A stretch of DNA of 62,852 nucleotides from the NCBI RefSeq assembly GCF_016907995.1, contig NZ_JAFBDA010000021.1, positions 1 through 62,852 of the forward strand. The letters run 5' to 3'. The translations under genes and the position numbers were made by a program. Positions 25,333 to 33,976 of this stretch are shown here, in pieces. The notes beneath the pieces are model-generated. The model was given only the letters and a program-made list of their open reading frames with translations. It was not told the DNA's origin and did not search any database. The stretch is from Clostridium sardiniense. Lineage in GTDB: Bacteria > Bacillota > Clostridia > Clostridiales > Clostridiaceae. How positions within the stretch are numbered: the stretch's first letter is position 1; the number at the start of each line of letters is the position of its first letter.

Positions 25333-25384
25333 TTAATAAAGACTAATAGTAGGGGTTACAACGTGCTATTAGCGTAAGTTTACT

Positions 25385-25415
25385 AAAGAATCTAGTTTAG
25401 GCTAGGTTCTTTTTT
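25385..25415 (+). terminator. Terminator of the tRNA-like locus
   Basis: An 11-bp stem (25385-25395 with 25402-25412, one G-U) and T-run. It implies a separate transcript of about 350 nt or an antitermination point before the late genes. Another small hairpin (CTAATAG/CTATTAG, about 25344-25373) lies before it. Confidence 0.75.
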
Positions 25416-25468
25416 ATTGAAGGGAAAACAAACTCTTTTGTAGAATATATTTATAAAGGAGTGAGAAG

Positions 25469-26035
25469 ATGAATAATTTAACATTAATAGCATGGGGAAC
25501 AAGCATACTGGTTTTTGTAGCCTTTGTAGGTATTTTTATAGGAATTAAAATACATTCAAAAGATATTAGTTCTAAAAAAGAAATTAAAGAACTCTTAAAT
25601 ATAATAGCTTCATTGAAATTGAGAGTATTTGATCATGAAAAGTACATATTAAATAAGGATGGAGTTTATATACCAGAGGATATGGGAGAATATTATTTTA
25701 AACAAACTTGGGGAACACTTGATAATAGTACAAGAAAAATAATTAATGATGAATATAAGATGGTTTGCCCATCTAGTATACCTCTGTGGAAATATTTTTT
25801 ATATTCTTACAGACCCAAAATAGAAGTAGTGAGAAAAATAGAATTAAAAAAGATTGATTCACTTGAAGAGCTAATTAATCTTTCGACTGAAAGCGTAGAA
25901 AAATTAGAAAAGAGTATTAGTGATTTAGAAGCTATATCTAAAAATTATTCAAATATTAAAAAAACTATAGGAAAGATTGATGAATCAACAGATAAAATTG
26001 ATAGAGATATGCAAGAAATAGAGGAAGAAAATTAA
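25469..26035 (+). CDS. Membrane-anchored hypothetical protein
   Basis: 188 residues: one N-terminal transmembrane helix (about 6-27), a soluble middle (YIPEDMGEYYFKQTWGTLD), and a C-terminal coiled-coil (about 130-188, LINLSTESVEKLEKSISDLE). AAGGAG precedes the ATG. Flanked by terminators on both sides, so it may be independently expressed cargo. No family recognised. Confidence 0.6.
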   Translation: MNNLTLIAWGTSILVFVAFVGIFIGIKIHSKDISSKKEIKELLNIIASLKLRVFDHEKYILNKDGVYIPEDMGEYYFKQTWGTLDNSTRKIINDEYKMVCPSSIPLWKYFLYSYRPKIEVVRKIELKKIDSLEELINLSTESVEKLEKSISDLEAISKNYSNIKKTIGKIDESTDKIDRDMQEIEEEN

Positions 26036-26048
26036 TAGTATATAAAAT

Positions 26049-26078
26049 AAAGGACTCTAAATAGAGTTCTTTTTATTT
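26049..26078 (+). terminator. Rho-independent terminator
   Basis: A 10-bp stem (AAAGGACTCT with AGAGTTCTTT) followed by T-rich tail, after the membrane-anchored protein. Confidence 0.75.
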
Positions 26079-26102
26079 TACATAGAAATGAGATGAAAAT
26101 AT

Positions 26103-26294
26103 ATGTATTTAATAAGATTTAAGATATTTTTGAGTAGGAAAAAATTAAAGCTATTAAAAAATGATAAAACACCATTAATAATAAAGAAAAAATTAAGAGA
26201 TAGTATAAGAAAAAATGTGTTGAAAATATCAATGAAATTACTAATTAAAGAAATAATAGATTTAGAAGATCTAAAGCACTTAATAAATAAATAA
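26103..26294 (+). CDS. Possible small basic protein
   Basis: 63 residues, very Lys-rich, with only a weak GAGATG before the ATG. It could be a real small gene or AT-rich chance. The following 26295-26564 holds a terminator and no further gene. Confidence 0.25.
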   Translation: MYLIRFKIFLSRKKLKLLKNDKTPLIIKKKLRDSIRKNVLKISMKLLIKEIIDLEDLKHLINK

Positions 26295-26429
26295 TAGTTG
26301 CTATCTAGCAATAATACTTAATTAAAATGTAAGTATATATTATGAATAAAATTTTTAGTTTGGGATATAATTAAAATGTCTATAAATCTATTAATTAATT
26401 CAGGACCCTAAATGAATAAAAAATCACTA

Positions 26430-26460
26430 AAAGCACTCATAGAAATATGGGTGTTTTTAT
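26430..26460 (+). terminator. Rho-independent terminator
   Basis: A 12-bp stem with two G-U pairs (26430-26441 with 26446-26457) followed by T's. Confidence 0.7.
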
Positions 26461-26564
26461 TTTAAATGTAATTAATCTAGGTGGAAATTGATAAAGCTCC
26501 TTTAAAGGGGATTTTATACTTTTTATAGAATATAAAAAAATAAAAGTATAAAGGTGGGCAAGGG

Positions 26565-26780
26565 ATGATTAAATTTAAAAATGTTATTCAAGAAGTAAAA
26601 GAAGTAAAGTCATATGAGGAGGCGTTTCAACATTTTAAAAATGTACATACACTTTTAAAATTAGCAATAAAAGATAAGAGAGATATAATAGATATAAAAG
26701 ATGAACTGGTTGAATATAGAGGTAAAAAAATTATAAAAACAACTATTATATTAGGTGAAAGAACAATATTATTTACATAG
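26565..26780 (+). CDS. Hypothetical protein, 71 residues
   Basis: A mixed alpha/beta small protein with AAGGTGGG upstream, flanked by terminators on both sides. No family recognised. Confidence 0.5.
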   Translation: MIKFKNVIQEVKEVKSYEEAFQHFKNVHTLLKLAIKDKRDIIDIKDELVEYRGKKIIKTTIILGERTILFT

Positions 26781-26787
26781 TCAAATT

Positions 26788-26816
26788 GAACTCTCGTAAT
26801 GAGGGTTCTTTTTATT
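26788..26816 (+). terminator. Rho-independent terminator
   Basis: An 8-bp stem (GAACTCTC with GAGGGTTC) and T-run just before the packaging genes. Confidence 0.7.
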
Positions 26817-26835
26817 TTGGAAAGAAGGTGAAATA

Positions 26836-27129
26836 ATGAATATACAAGGAAAAATAAATAAGTTAATAAAAGGATTAAATATTTATGGATATATATACTT
26901 AGTAAATAGAGAACAATTTGTAAGTAATAAAACAGGAAATGTATGTACTGTATATAAGTTATTTCACTTAATAGATGTTGAAGAGTATAACGAAATGTAT
27001 CCGGATAATAAAAAAGATTCTAATAAGTATTCTAAAGTTAAGGTAGAGGTATTAAGTACTTTTAAACAACAAGAAATACTTTTAAAATTAGTTGAGATAT
27101 ATAAAGAAGTAGGTGGAGCGGATGGATAA
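26836..27129 (+). CDS. Hypothetical phage protein upstream of terminase
   Basis: 97 residues with a predicted beta-rich core (YGYIYLVNREQFVSNKTGNV) and C-terminal helix. It overlaps the small terminase gene by 8 nt, so it is co-translated with packaging genes. AGAAGGTG precedes the ATG. No family recognised. Confidence 0.6.
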   Translation: MNIQGKINKLIKGLNIYGYIYLVNREQFVSNKTGNVCTVYKLFHLIDVEEYNEMYPDNKKDSNKYSKVKVEVLSTFKQQEILLKLVEIYKEVGGADG

Positions 27130-27550
27130 TAAAAAGCTTACACCAAAACAGAAGGCATTTGCAGATTGTTATATTGAGTTAGGGAATGCAACAGAAGCAG
27201 CAAGAAGAGCAGGATATAGTAAGAAAACAGCAGCAGTAATAGGAACAGAGAACCTAATAAAACCTAATATAAAACAATATATAGATGAACGTCTAAAAGA
27301 AATAGAAGATAAGAGAATAGCAAAAGGTGAAGAAGTCCTTCAATACTTAACAAAGGTTATGAGAGGAGAAGAAAAAGACCAATTTGGATTAGATGCATCA
27401 CTTCAAGATAGGACTAAAGCAGCAGAGCTATTAGGTAAGAGATACAGGCTATTTGTTGATAAGATTGAGAAGGATACAAACTTAAATGTTAATTCTACAG
27501 CTAAACTAGATTCTATATTAAATCAATTAGAGGATGAAGATAATGAGTGA
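27122..27550 (+). CDS. terS: Terminase small subunit
   Basis: 142 residues of the Terminase_2 type: LTPKQKAFADCYIELGNATEAARRAGYS is the N-terminal helix-turn-helix that binds the packaging site. The middle helices drive ring assembly. It works with the large subunit on concatemeric phage DNA. ATG at 27122 follows AGGTGGAG; an upstream GTG at 27113 is less likely. It overlaps the large subunit gene. Confidence 0.93.
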   Translation: MDNKKLTPKQKAFADCYIELGNATEAARRAGYSKKTAAVIGTENLIKPNIKQYIDERLKEIEDKRIAKGEEVLQYLTKVMRGEEKDQFGLDASLQDRTKAAELLGKRYRLFVDKIEKDTNLNVNSTAKLDSILNQLEDEDNE

Positions 27551-28910
27551 AGAGTATAAGTTATCTCCAAAGTATAAAGCGTTTTTAAAACATAATGCTC
27601 CAGTAGAATTCTTAGAGGGTACAACAGCAGCAGGGAAAACAACAGTAGGAATACTTAAGTTTATGTTAAAGGTTGCTAATTCACCTAAGAAAATGCACGT
27701 TATAGCAAGTAAAACTACTGGTGTAGCTGAAAAGAATATAATACAAAAGGAATATGGAATTACTGATGTATTTGGTGATTTAGTTAAATACAATGGTAAT
27801 GGTGATAAGGATAATAAAATACCTCATATTCTGTATCATACACCTTCAGGAGATAAAGTAATTTATATTCTAGGTTATGATAATGCTGATAAGTGGAAGA
27901 TGTCCCTAGGTTCTCAATTTGGATGTGTGCTTATAGATGAGGTTAATACAGCAAGTATAGAGTTTGTAAGAGAGATATGTACAAGAAATGATTATCTTAT
28001 GGCAACACTTAATCCAGATGATCCTAACTTACCTATTTATTCAGAGTTTATTAATTGTAGTAGACCATTAGAAAAATATAAAAGTGATGTTCCAAAAGAA
28101 ATAATGGAGCAATTAAATTCAGAACCAAAGCCTAACTGGACTTATTGGTTCTTTTCTTTTTATGATAATGCATCTTTAAGTGATGAAGATATAGAGAAGA
28201 AAAAGACAAGTGCTCCTAAAGGTACAAAGTTGTATAAAAATAAGATATTAGGTTTAAGAGGTAGAGCAACAGGACTTATATTCTCTAACTTTGAAAGAAA
28301 GAATAATGTTATATCTAAAGATTATGTTGTTAAACAAATAAAAGATAATAAATTAAAGTTTGTTCAATTTACAGCAGGACTTGATACAGCATATTCTCAG
28401 AATAGTCCAGATACATTTGCATTTACTTTCCTAGGTATTACAGATAAGAAAGAGTTAGTAATGTTAAATGAAGAGGTATATAACAATAAAGATTTAGAAA
28501 TACCATTAGCACCTAGTGATATAGCTCCTAAGTTCTTTAGATTCTTAGAGAAGAATAGAAAGGAGTGGGGATTTGCTAGAGATGTATTTATAGATTGTGC
28601 TGACCAAGCAACAATAACAGAACTTAAGAAGTTTAAAAGAACTAATGCATGTATGTATAACTTTATTAACTCTTATAAGAAGGTAACTATATTAGATAGA
28701 ATACATTTAATGTTAGGTTGGATAAACGTTAATGGCAAAGTATTTTATTATGTTGTAGATACTTGCAAAGAGCATATAAGAGAGTTGGAGTGCTATTCAT
28801 GGAAAGAAGATAAGTATGAGCCAGAAGATGCTAATGATCATACAATTAACTCTGTACAATATGCATGGATACCATTTAGAAAGATGATAGGAGATTATAA
28901 GGAGGAATAG
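27543..28910 (+). CDS. terL: Terminase large subunit
   Basis: 455 residues. The N-terminal ATPase has Walker A GTTAAGKT (26-33) and Walker B CVLIDEV. The C-terminal RNase H-like nuclease has GLDTAYS, VFIDCADQ and a final NDHTINSVQYAW with acidic metal ligands. It translocates DNA into proheads and cuts it. ATG at 27543 is 9 nt after GAGG and overlaps terS by 8 nt. Confidence 0.95.
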   Translation: MSEEYKLSPKYKAFLKHNAPVEFLEGTTAAGKTTVGILKFMLKVANSPKKMHVIASKTTGVAEKNIIQKEYGITDVFGDLVKYNGNGDKDNKIPHILYHTPSGDKVIYILGYDNADKWKMSLGSQFGCVLIDEVNTASIEFVREICTRNDYLMATLNPDDPNLPIYSEFINCSRPLEKYKSDVPKEIMEQLNSEPKPNWTYWFFSFYDNASLSDEDIEKKKTSAPKGTKLYKNKILGLRGRATGLIFSNFERKNNVISKDYVVKQIKDNKLKFVQFTAGLDTAYSQNSPDTFAFTFLGITDKKELVMLNEEVYNNKDLEIPLAPSDIAPKFFRFLEKNRKEWGFARDVFIDCADQATITELKKFKRTNACMYNFINSYKKVTILDRIHLMLGWINVNGKVFYYVVDTCKEHIRELECYSWKEDKYEPEDANDHTINSVQYAWIPFRKMIGDYKEE

Positions 28911-28912
28911 AA

Positions 28913-30424
28913 GTGGGGTGGTTTAAGAATATGTTAACACAAGCAGCAATTAAATATTTAAATGTTCAACCAGCATTAACGAATCCTATTACTATACAAG
29001 AAGCTTATACTTATGAAACTAACTTAATTAGGAATAAGCTTTGGTATAGGGGCGAACCTTATGAGCTGGACCAGTTCTTTAAAAATGTATCGAGTGATCC
29101 AGTAAATAAAGCTAGGTTTTGGAGTGCTGTTCCAAGTGAAGATTTAAGTATAAGAAAAATACATAGTGGATTACCTGCAATGATAGCTGATAAGTTAAGT
29201 GATATAGTTGTGGCTGATTTAGATAGTATAGAAGTTGCTAAAGAAAGTGACAATGATATTTGGGAAGAGATAAGAAAAGATAATAAGTTTGATGATATGC
29301 TAGGTGATATAATTGCTACAGCTTTAGTTAGTGGTGATGGAGCTTTTAAATTATCTATAGATACTGATGTATCTCCTTATCCTATAATAGAGTTTTTTGA
29401 TGGTGATAAAGTAGAGTATGTAACTAAAAGAGGAAGGCTACAAGAAATAAAATTCTATACATTCTATGTTAAAAATAATAAGCAATATAAATTGGCTGAA
29501 ACTTATGGCAAAGGATATATTAACTATAATTTGTACGATAGTAATGGTGATGAAGTGCCTTTGAATATCTTAGAGGAAACTAGAGAGCTTGTTGATGTAA
29601 CATATAAAGATGATTTTATAATGGCAGTTCCATTAATGTTCTTTAAGTCTCCTAAATTTGATGGAAGAGGTAAAAGTATATTCGATAATAAATCAGATTC
29701 CTTTGATGCATTAGACGAAGTTATATCACAATGGATAGATGCTATTCGTGATGGAAGAGTACAAAAATATATTCCAGAGGATTTAGTACCTAAAGATCCA
29801 ATGACAGGAAACTTAATGAAACCTAATCCATTTGATAACAGATTCTTAAAAGTAGGTTCGAGTCTTGCAGAAGATGCAAAGCATGAGATAGATATGAAGC
29901 AAGCTAATATAAACTATGAAGCTTATGTTGAAAGTTATTCTAATGCTATTGATATGTGCTTACAAGGTATTATAAGTCCTAGTACATTAGGAATAGACCT
30001 TAAGAAAACAGATAATGCAGAAGCTCAACGTGAAAAGGAAAAGACTACTTTATATACTAGAGGAAAGATAGTTGATATATTAACAGAGATTATCCCGCAG
30101 TTAGTTAATATAGTTTTAAAAACTAATGATGTATTAAATAAAAAGAGTACTGAAGAATATGAAGTAAGTATTATCTTTGGAGAATATGCAAGTCCTAGCT
30201 TTGATGCAGTAGTAGAAACTGTAGGTAAAGCTAAGAGTTATGGTGTAATGTCTATAGAACAATGTATAGATGAAATGTATGGAGATACATGGACAGATGA
30301 AGAAAAGGAAGAGGAAATTAAAAGAATAAAAGAACAGAATGGCTATCTTGAAGCTGATGAACCAAAGGCAGTAGATGATGAAGATTTAAATTCAGAGGTT
30401 GATGAAGATGGACAAGAAGAATAA
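28913..30424 (+). CDS. Phage portal protein, SPP1/Gp6 type
   Basis: 503 residues with a GTG start after AAGGAGG. Features are an N-terminal WYRGEPYELDQFF segment, the central clip and stem region, a middle SDSFDALDEVISQWIDAIRD and an acidic C-terminus. The dodecameric portal is the DNA gate of the head and docks the terminase. Order after terminase is standard. It overlaps the next gene by 17 nt. Confidence 0.93.
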   Translation: MGWFKNMLTQAAIKYLNVQPALTNPITIQEAYTYETNLIRNKLWYRGEPYELDQFFKNVSSDPVNKARFWSAVPSEDLSIRKIHSGLPAMIADKLSDIVVADLDSIEVAKESDNDIWEEIRKDNKFDDMLGDIIATALVSGDGAFKLSIDTDVSPYPIIEFFDGDKVEYVTKRGRLQEIKFYTFYVKNNKQYKLAETYGKGYINYNLYDSNGDEVPLNILEETRELVDVTYKDDFIMAVPLMFFKSPKFDGRGKSIFDNKSDSFDALDEVISQWIDAIRDGRVQKYIPEDLVPKDPMTGNLMKPNPFDNRFLKVGSSLAEDAKHEIDMKQANINYEAYVESYSNAIDMCLQGIISPSTLGIDLKKTDNAEAQREKEKTTLYTRGKIVDILTEIIPQLVNIVLKTNDVLNKKSTEEYEVSIIFGEYASPSFDAVVETVGKAKSYGVMSIEQCIDEMYGDTWTDEEKEEEIKRIKEQNGYLEADEPKAVDDEDLNSEVDEDGQEE

Positions 30425-31988
30425 TCCATCAAAGTTAAGTGAAGTACTTGAAGGCATAACAAAGAAAAAAATATTAGAAGATCATAAAAATGAAAGAGAT
30501 AAGTCTTATGACATAAGAAAGATATTTGAAGAAATAGAACTCGCTTTAATATCTTCTATGCATAGGGCTTTTTATTTTCATAAAAAACAGCAGCAAGATG
30601 AAGGATTTAATTGGGAGCAATGGCAACGTACTAAACTTAGAGGTTTGGAGAAGTACAGAAAAAGAAATAAAAAGATAGTTGAAAGTTATAATAAGCCTAT
30701 CCAAGAAGCTATAGATAGAGAATTAGAGGATAAGTTTATTAGTGGTCAACAGTATGTAGAAGATTTAGTTGAGAAGGTTAAGGTACAGTTTCCAGAAGAT
30801 ATAAAGGAATCTCAAACAGTTAAAGAATATATATCAAATGAGTTAGGAAAAGAAAGCAAGCCTCCTAAAGAAACTAACTTCTTCGGAGTAAATGAAAAGA
30901 AACTTAATGCACTACAAGAAGTTGTAACAAAGGATTTAAATAAGGCTCAATATTCCGTTCTTAGAAAGATGGATGATGTATATAGACAAACTATATTTAA
31001 GACTCATATGTACTTACAAAGTGGAACTAAAACATTAAATCAAGCTATAGATATGGCTACTAAAGATTTTTTAGATAAAGGTATCAATAGTATAGTTTAT
31101 AAAGATGGTAAACAAGTTAATATTGCTAGTTATGCAGAAATGTGCTTAAGAACAGCAAGTCAAAGGGCAACATTCTTAGGAGAAGGTAAGAAACGTGATG
31201 AGTATGGAATACATTTAATAGTTGTATCAGCTCATGCAAATACTTGTAAGATGTGTGAGCCTTGGCAAGGAAAAATATTAATTGATGATGTATTTAGTCA
31301 TGGAACTAAAGAAGATGGAGAATATACATTACTTAGTAAGGCTATAACAGAAGGTTTATTACATCCTAACTGTAGGCATACATTAATAACATACTTTCCT
31401 GGAATAACAAGACTTCCAGTAGTTCCAGATGGTAAGGAAGCTATTAAACTTTATGAAAAGGAACAGAAACAAAGATATTATGAAAGAGGATTAAGAAAAT
31501 GGAAAAGAATAGAGGCAGGATCAGTTGATGCTAAACATGTAAATGATGCATCAAAGAGAATTAAAGATATAAAGAGTCAATTAAATCAACTTTTAGAAGA
31601 TAATAAACAGTTAAGAAGATCATCTCAAAGAGAAATAAATAGTAATACTGTTGAAAAAGTTGGTGAAAATGATAAACTTAGTAGTAGAAAGTGGTTAAAA
31701 TCTAGCTTTGCAACTCAAAAGAAATTTGATAAGCATATAGAAAAACATTTATCAGAATATGGTGATATAACTCCAGAAGAATACTTAAATATATCTAGAG
31801 ATTTATTAGCAGCTCAATTAAGTAAGGATATAGAAGGATTTGCTAGTAAAGATGGGTTTATATTTAAATATAGGAAAAGTACAAATGATTTTGCTGTAGG
31901 AAGAGCAGATGGGAAAATATCAACTGTATTTAAGCCTAAAGAAGGTTATGAATATTGGTTAGAACAAATGAAAGCATATAAGGAGTGA
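30408..31988 (+). CDS. Minor head protein with C-terminal toxin-like nuclease domain
   Basis: 526 residues. The first 340 form a minor-capsid/head-morphogenesis region, with HANTCKMCEPWQGKI and LLHPNCRHTLITYFPG giving paired Cys/His. The last 100 residues (KKFDKHIEKHLSEYGDITPE to FIFKYRKSTNDFAVGRADG) look like the Barnase/EndoU/ColicinD/RelE-like (PBECR) domains seen on some phage head proteins. That suggests an RNase injected with the genome. Possible starts are 30399, 30402 and 30408; the last has the best spacing. Confidence 0.82.
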   Translation: MDKKNNPSKLSEVLEGITKKKILEDHKNERDKSYDIRKIFEEIELALISSMHRAFYFHKKQQQDEGFNWEQWQRTKLRGLEKYRKRNKKIVESYNKPIQEAIDRELEDKFISGQQYVEDLVEKVKVQFPEDIKESQTVKEYISNELGKESKPPKETNFFGVNEKKLNALQEVVTKDLNKAQYSVLRKMDDVYRQTIFKTHMYLQSGTKTLNQAIDMATKDFLDKGINSIVYKDGKQVNIASYAEMCLRTASQRATFLGEGKKRDEYGIHLIVVSAHANTCKMCEPWQGKILIDDVFSHGTKEDGEYTLLSKAITEGLLHPNCRHTLITYFPGITRLPVVPDGKEAIKLYEKEQKQRYYERGLRKWKRIEAGSVDAKHVNDASKRIKDIKSQLNQLLEDNKQLRRSSQREINSNTVEKVGENDKLSSRKWLKSSFATQKKFDKHIEKHLSEYGDITPEEYLNISRDLLAAQLSKDIEGFASKDGFIFKYRKSTNDFAVGRADGKISTVFKPKEGYEYWLEQMKAYKE

Positions 31989-31994
31989 TGAAAA

Positions 31995-32162
31995 TTGAAA
32001 TGTCCAGTTTGTAATAAAGAAGTAGATATGTTTGATATTTGCGATAATTGTAATTATCAAAATAGTGGACTAGATGAAAAGTTAGATGGACCAATAGGAC
32101 CTAATAAAATGACATTAAGAGAAGCAAGAGAAGCGTATAAAAATGGTAAAGAAATAAATTAA
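31995..32162 (+). CDS. 55-residue zinc-ribbon protein
   Basis: A TTG start follows AAGGAGTG. CPVCNKEV and, after 8 residues, CDNCNYQN form a Cys4 zinc ribbon. The C-terminal LREAREAYKNGKE helix is typical of small phage proteins next to head genes. Role unknown. Confidence 0.65.
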   Translation: MKCPVCNKEVDMFDICDNCNYQNSGLDEKLDGPIGPNKMTLREAREAYKNGKEIN

Positions 32163-32199
32163 AAAGTACTAGCTAATTTTAATAGTATGTGCTTTTTAT
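32161..32199 (+). terminator. Terminator upstream of DUF2971 cargo
   Basis: A 9-bp stem (32161-32169 with 32189-32197, one G-U) with T-run. It separates the head genes from the inserted gene. Confidence 0.65.
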
Positions 32200-32232
32200 A
32201 AATAAATTATTTGTTATTATAGATTTGGTATG

Positions 32233-32260
32233 TTGGAAGTGATATTTTTTATAGTATAAC
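32233..32260 (+). promoter_or_regulatory. Promoter of the DUF2971 gene
   Basis: TTGGAA, 16 nt, TATAAC, located between the upstream terminator and the gene start. Consensus-based prediction. Confidence 0.4.
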
Positions 32261-32330
32261 TAATTGTAATAACTTTTTTTAAAATTAGTCAATTACTTAA
32301 AATAATAAATTATGTAAGAGGGGATTTAAA

Positions 32331-33230
32331 GTGGGTATATATGATAAAAGTAAGTTAGATAGTGAGCAAATACTATTTAAATATATGGATTTAGAAAAGT
32401 TCTTAAGTCTAATTGTTAGAAATGAGATATGTTTTTGTAATCAAAAAGTCTTAAAGAAAATTGACCCATATGAAGGAGCAATAATAAAAAGTGAATTAGT
32501 ACAGGAATATATGGCTATGACACTATTAGAAAGTTGTAAGGATCAAGATAGGTTTGATTATATCAATATTGAAACTCCAAATGAAAATATCAAAATTGAT
32601 CTTAATAATATAGAGAATTATAAGATATATAATGATGAAATTTTTTATATTGATTGTTGGCATATAAATAAATATGAATCTTTGGCAATGTGGAGAGTCT
32701 TTTCAAATAATAAAAATAGTATTGCCATAAGTACTACCAAGGATAAATTAATCAAAAGTATAATAGATATTGATAAGAATATTTATCTAGAAAAAGTATT
32801 ATATAATGATTTAACTACAGATAACCAAATAATAGATTCGCCTGTACGTAAAATAAGACTAGATGATAGGACTCTTCATATTAAGTCAGGAGATAACTTT
32901 AATTGGAATATTAATACTGGATTGCTAAGAAAAGCAAAATATTATGAATATGAACATGAATTAAGAGTATATTTTGAAGATAGGAATAGTGCTGAATTAG
33001 TTAAATTTATTAAAGTAGATTTAAATAGTTTAATAGATGAAATTATTATATCGCCTGATTGTGATGAGTGGTTTGTTGATATATTAAATGATATTCTAAG
33101 AAGATATTCTATAAATAAAACAGTGAAATTTTCTGATATTAGAGGAAGAGGGTTTATATTATCAGATGAAGAAAAAAGAAAATTAAAAGAAATTACAAAT
33201 AACTTACAATTCCGTCAAGTAAATAATTAA
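32331..33230 (+). CDS. DUF2971-like protein inserted among head genes
   Basis: 299 residues, GTG start after AGAGGGG. The pattern LFKYMDLEKFLSLI...FCNQ, ESLAMWRVFSNNKNSIAIST, and YYEYEHELRVYF matches DUF2971, whose biochemical role I do not know. It has its own promoter and is bracketed by terminators between the minor head and scaffold genes. That is the signature of a moron: a cargo gene that can be expressed in the lysogen. Defence against other phages is a guess from context. Confidence 0.65.
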   Translation: MGIYDKSKLDSEQILFKYMDLEKFLSLIVRNEICFCNQKVLKKIDPYEGAIIKSELVQEYMAMTLLESCKDQDRFDYINIETPNENIKIDLNNIENYKIYNDEIFYIDCWHINKYESLAMWRVFSNNKNSIAISTTKDKLIKSIIDIDKNIYLEKVLYNDLTTDNQIIDSPVRKIRLDDRTLHIKSGDNFNWNINTGLLRKAKYYEYEHELRVYFEDRNSAELVKFIKVDLNSLIDEIIISPDCDEWFVDILNDILRRYSINKTVKFSDIRGRGFILSDEEKRKLKEITNNLQFRQVNN

Positions 33231-33232
33231 AT

Positions 33233-33266
33233 AAAAAAGTCTTATTAAGTTAAGGCTTTTTTATTT
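33233..33266 (+). terminator. Terminator downstream of DUF2971 cargo
   Basis: A 12-bp stem with one G-U (33233-33244 with 33251-33262) and T-run. Confidence 0.8.
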
Positions 33267-33338
33267 TGCCCAAAACTTGCTTAAGGCGTTAAAAGGTGCA
33301 TGGAATTAACAGCCGACAGGCTATAAATGGAGGTAGTT

Positions 33339-33953
33339 ATGTTTATAGTAAATTGTAATTTAAGAAAAAGACTAGGAATGTATTTAGCTGCTGATGATGG
33401 AGCAGGAAATGGTGGAGAAGGTTCAGAAGCTAATCCAACTGATAATTCAAATGGAGAAGGTGAAGGAACAGAAGAAACTACACCAGAAGAAAAGACTTTT
33501 ACTCAAGCTGATGTAGACAAATTAATTAAAGAAAGGGTTGCAAGAGCTAAGAAGGGACAACCAAGTAAAGAAGATTTAGAAGCCTTTAATACTTGGAAAG
33601 AAAGCCAAAAGACAGAAGAAGAAAAGAAAAATGAAGCTTTAACTAATGCAGAAAAGGCTAAACAAGATGCAGAAGAGAGAGCTTTAAATGCAGAAACTAA
33701 AGTAACTTGCTTATCTAAAGGTGTTATAGCAAGTTCAGTTGATGATGTTGTTATATTAGCTAAAGCTATGGTTACTGATGAACTTACAATAGAACAGGCT
33801 ATTGATAAAGTTTTAGAGAAATATCCAAACTTTAAAGGTGAACAACAAAAGAATAATGAAGAGGAAAGCAAAGGTTTTAAAATTGGTGCTAGTGCTGAAA
33901 AGCAAAAAGGAAATGTTGATGATGTATTAGCAAGGGCCTTTGGAAATAAATAA
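33339..33953 (+). CDS. Phage scaffold protein
   Basis: 204 residues. An acidic Gly/Asn/Glu-rich N-terminus leads to FTQADVDKLIKERVARAKKG, a long Glu/Lys coiled-coil (about 85-125) and a C-terminal VDDVLARAFGNK, typical of scaffolds that bind capsid protein. It guides prohead assembly and then leaves. ATG at 33339 follows GGAGGTAG; an in-frame ATG at 33327 is too close. Confidence 0.82.
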   Translation: MFIVNCNLRKRLGMYLAADDGAGNGGEGSEANPTDNSNGEGEGTEETTPEEKTFTQADVDKLIKERVARAKKGQPSKEDLEAFNTWKESQKTEEEKKNEALTNAEKAKQDAEERALNAETKVTCLSKGVIASSVDDVVILAKAMVTDELTIEQAIDKVLEKYPNFKGEQQKNNEEESKGFKIGASAEKQKGNVDDVLARAFGNK

Positions 33954-33976
33954 TTTTAAATTTAGGAGATGATTAA

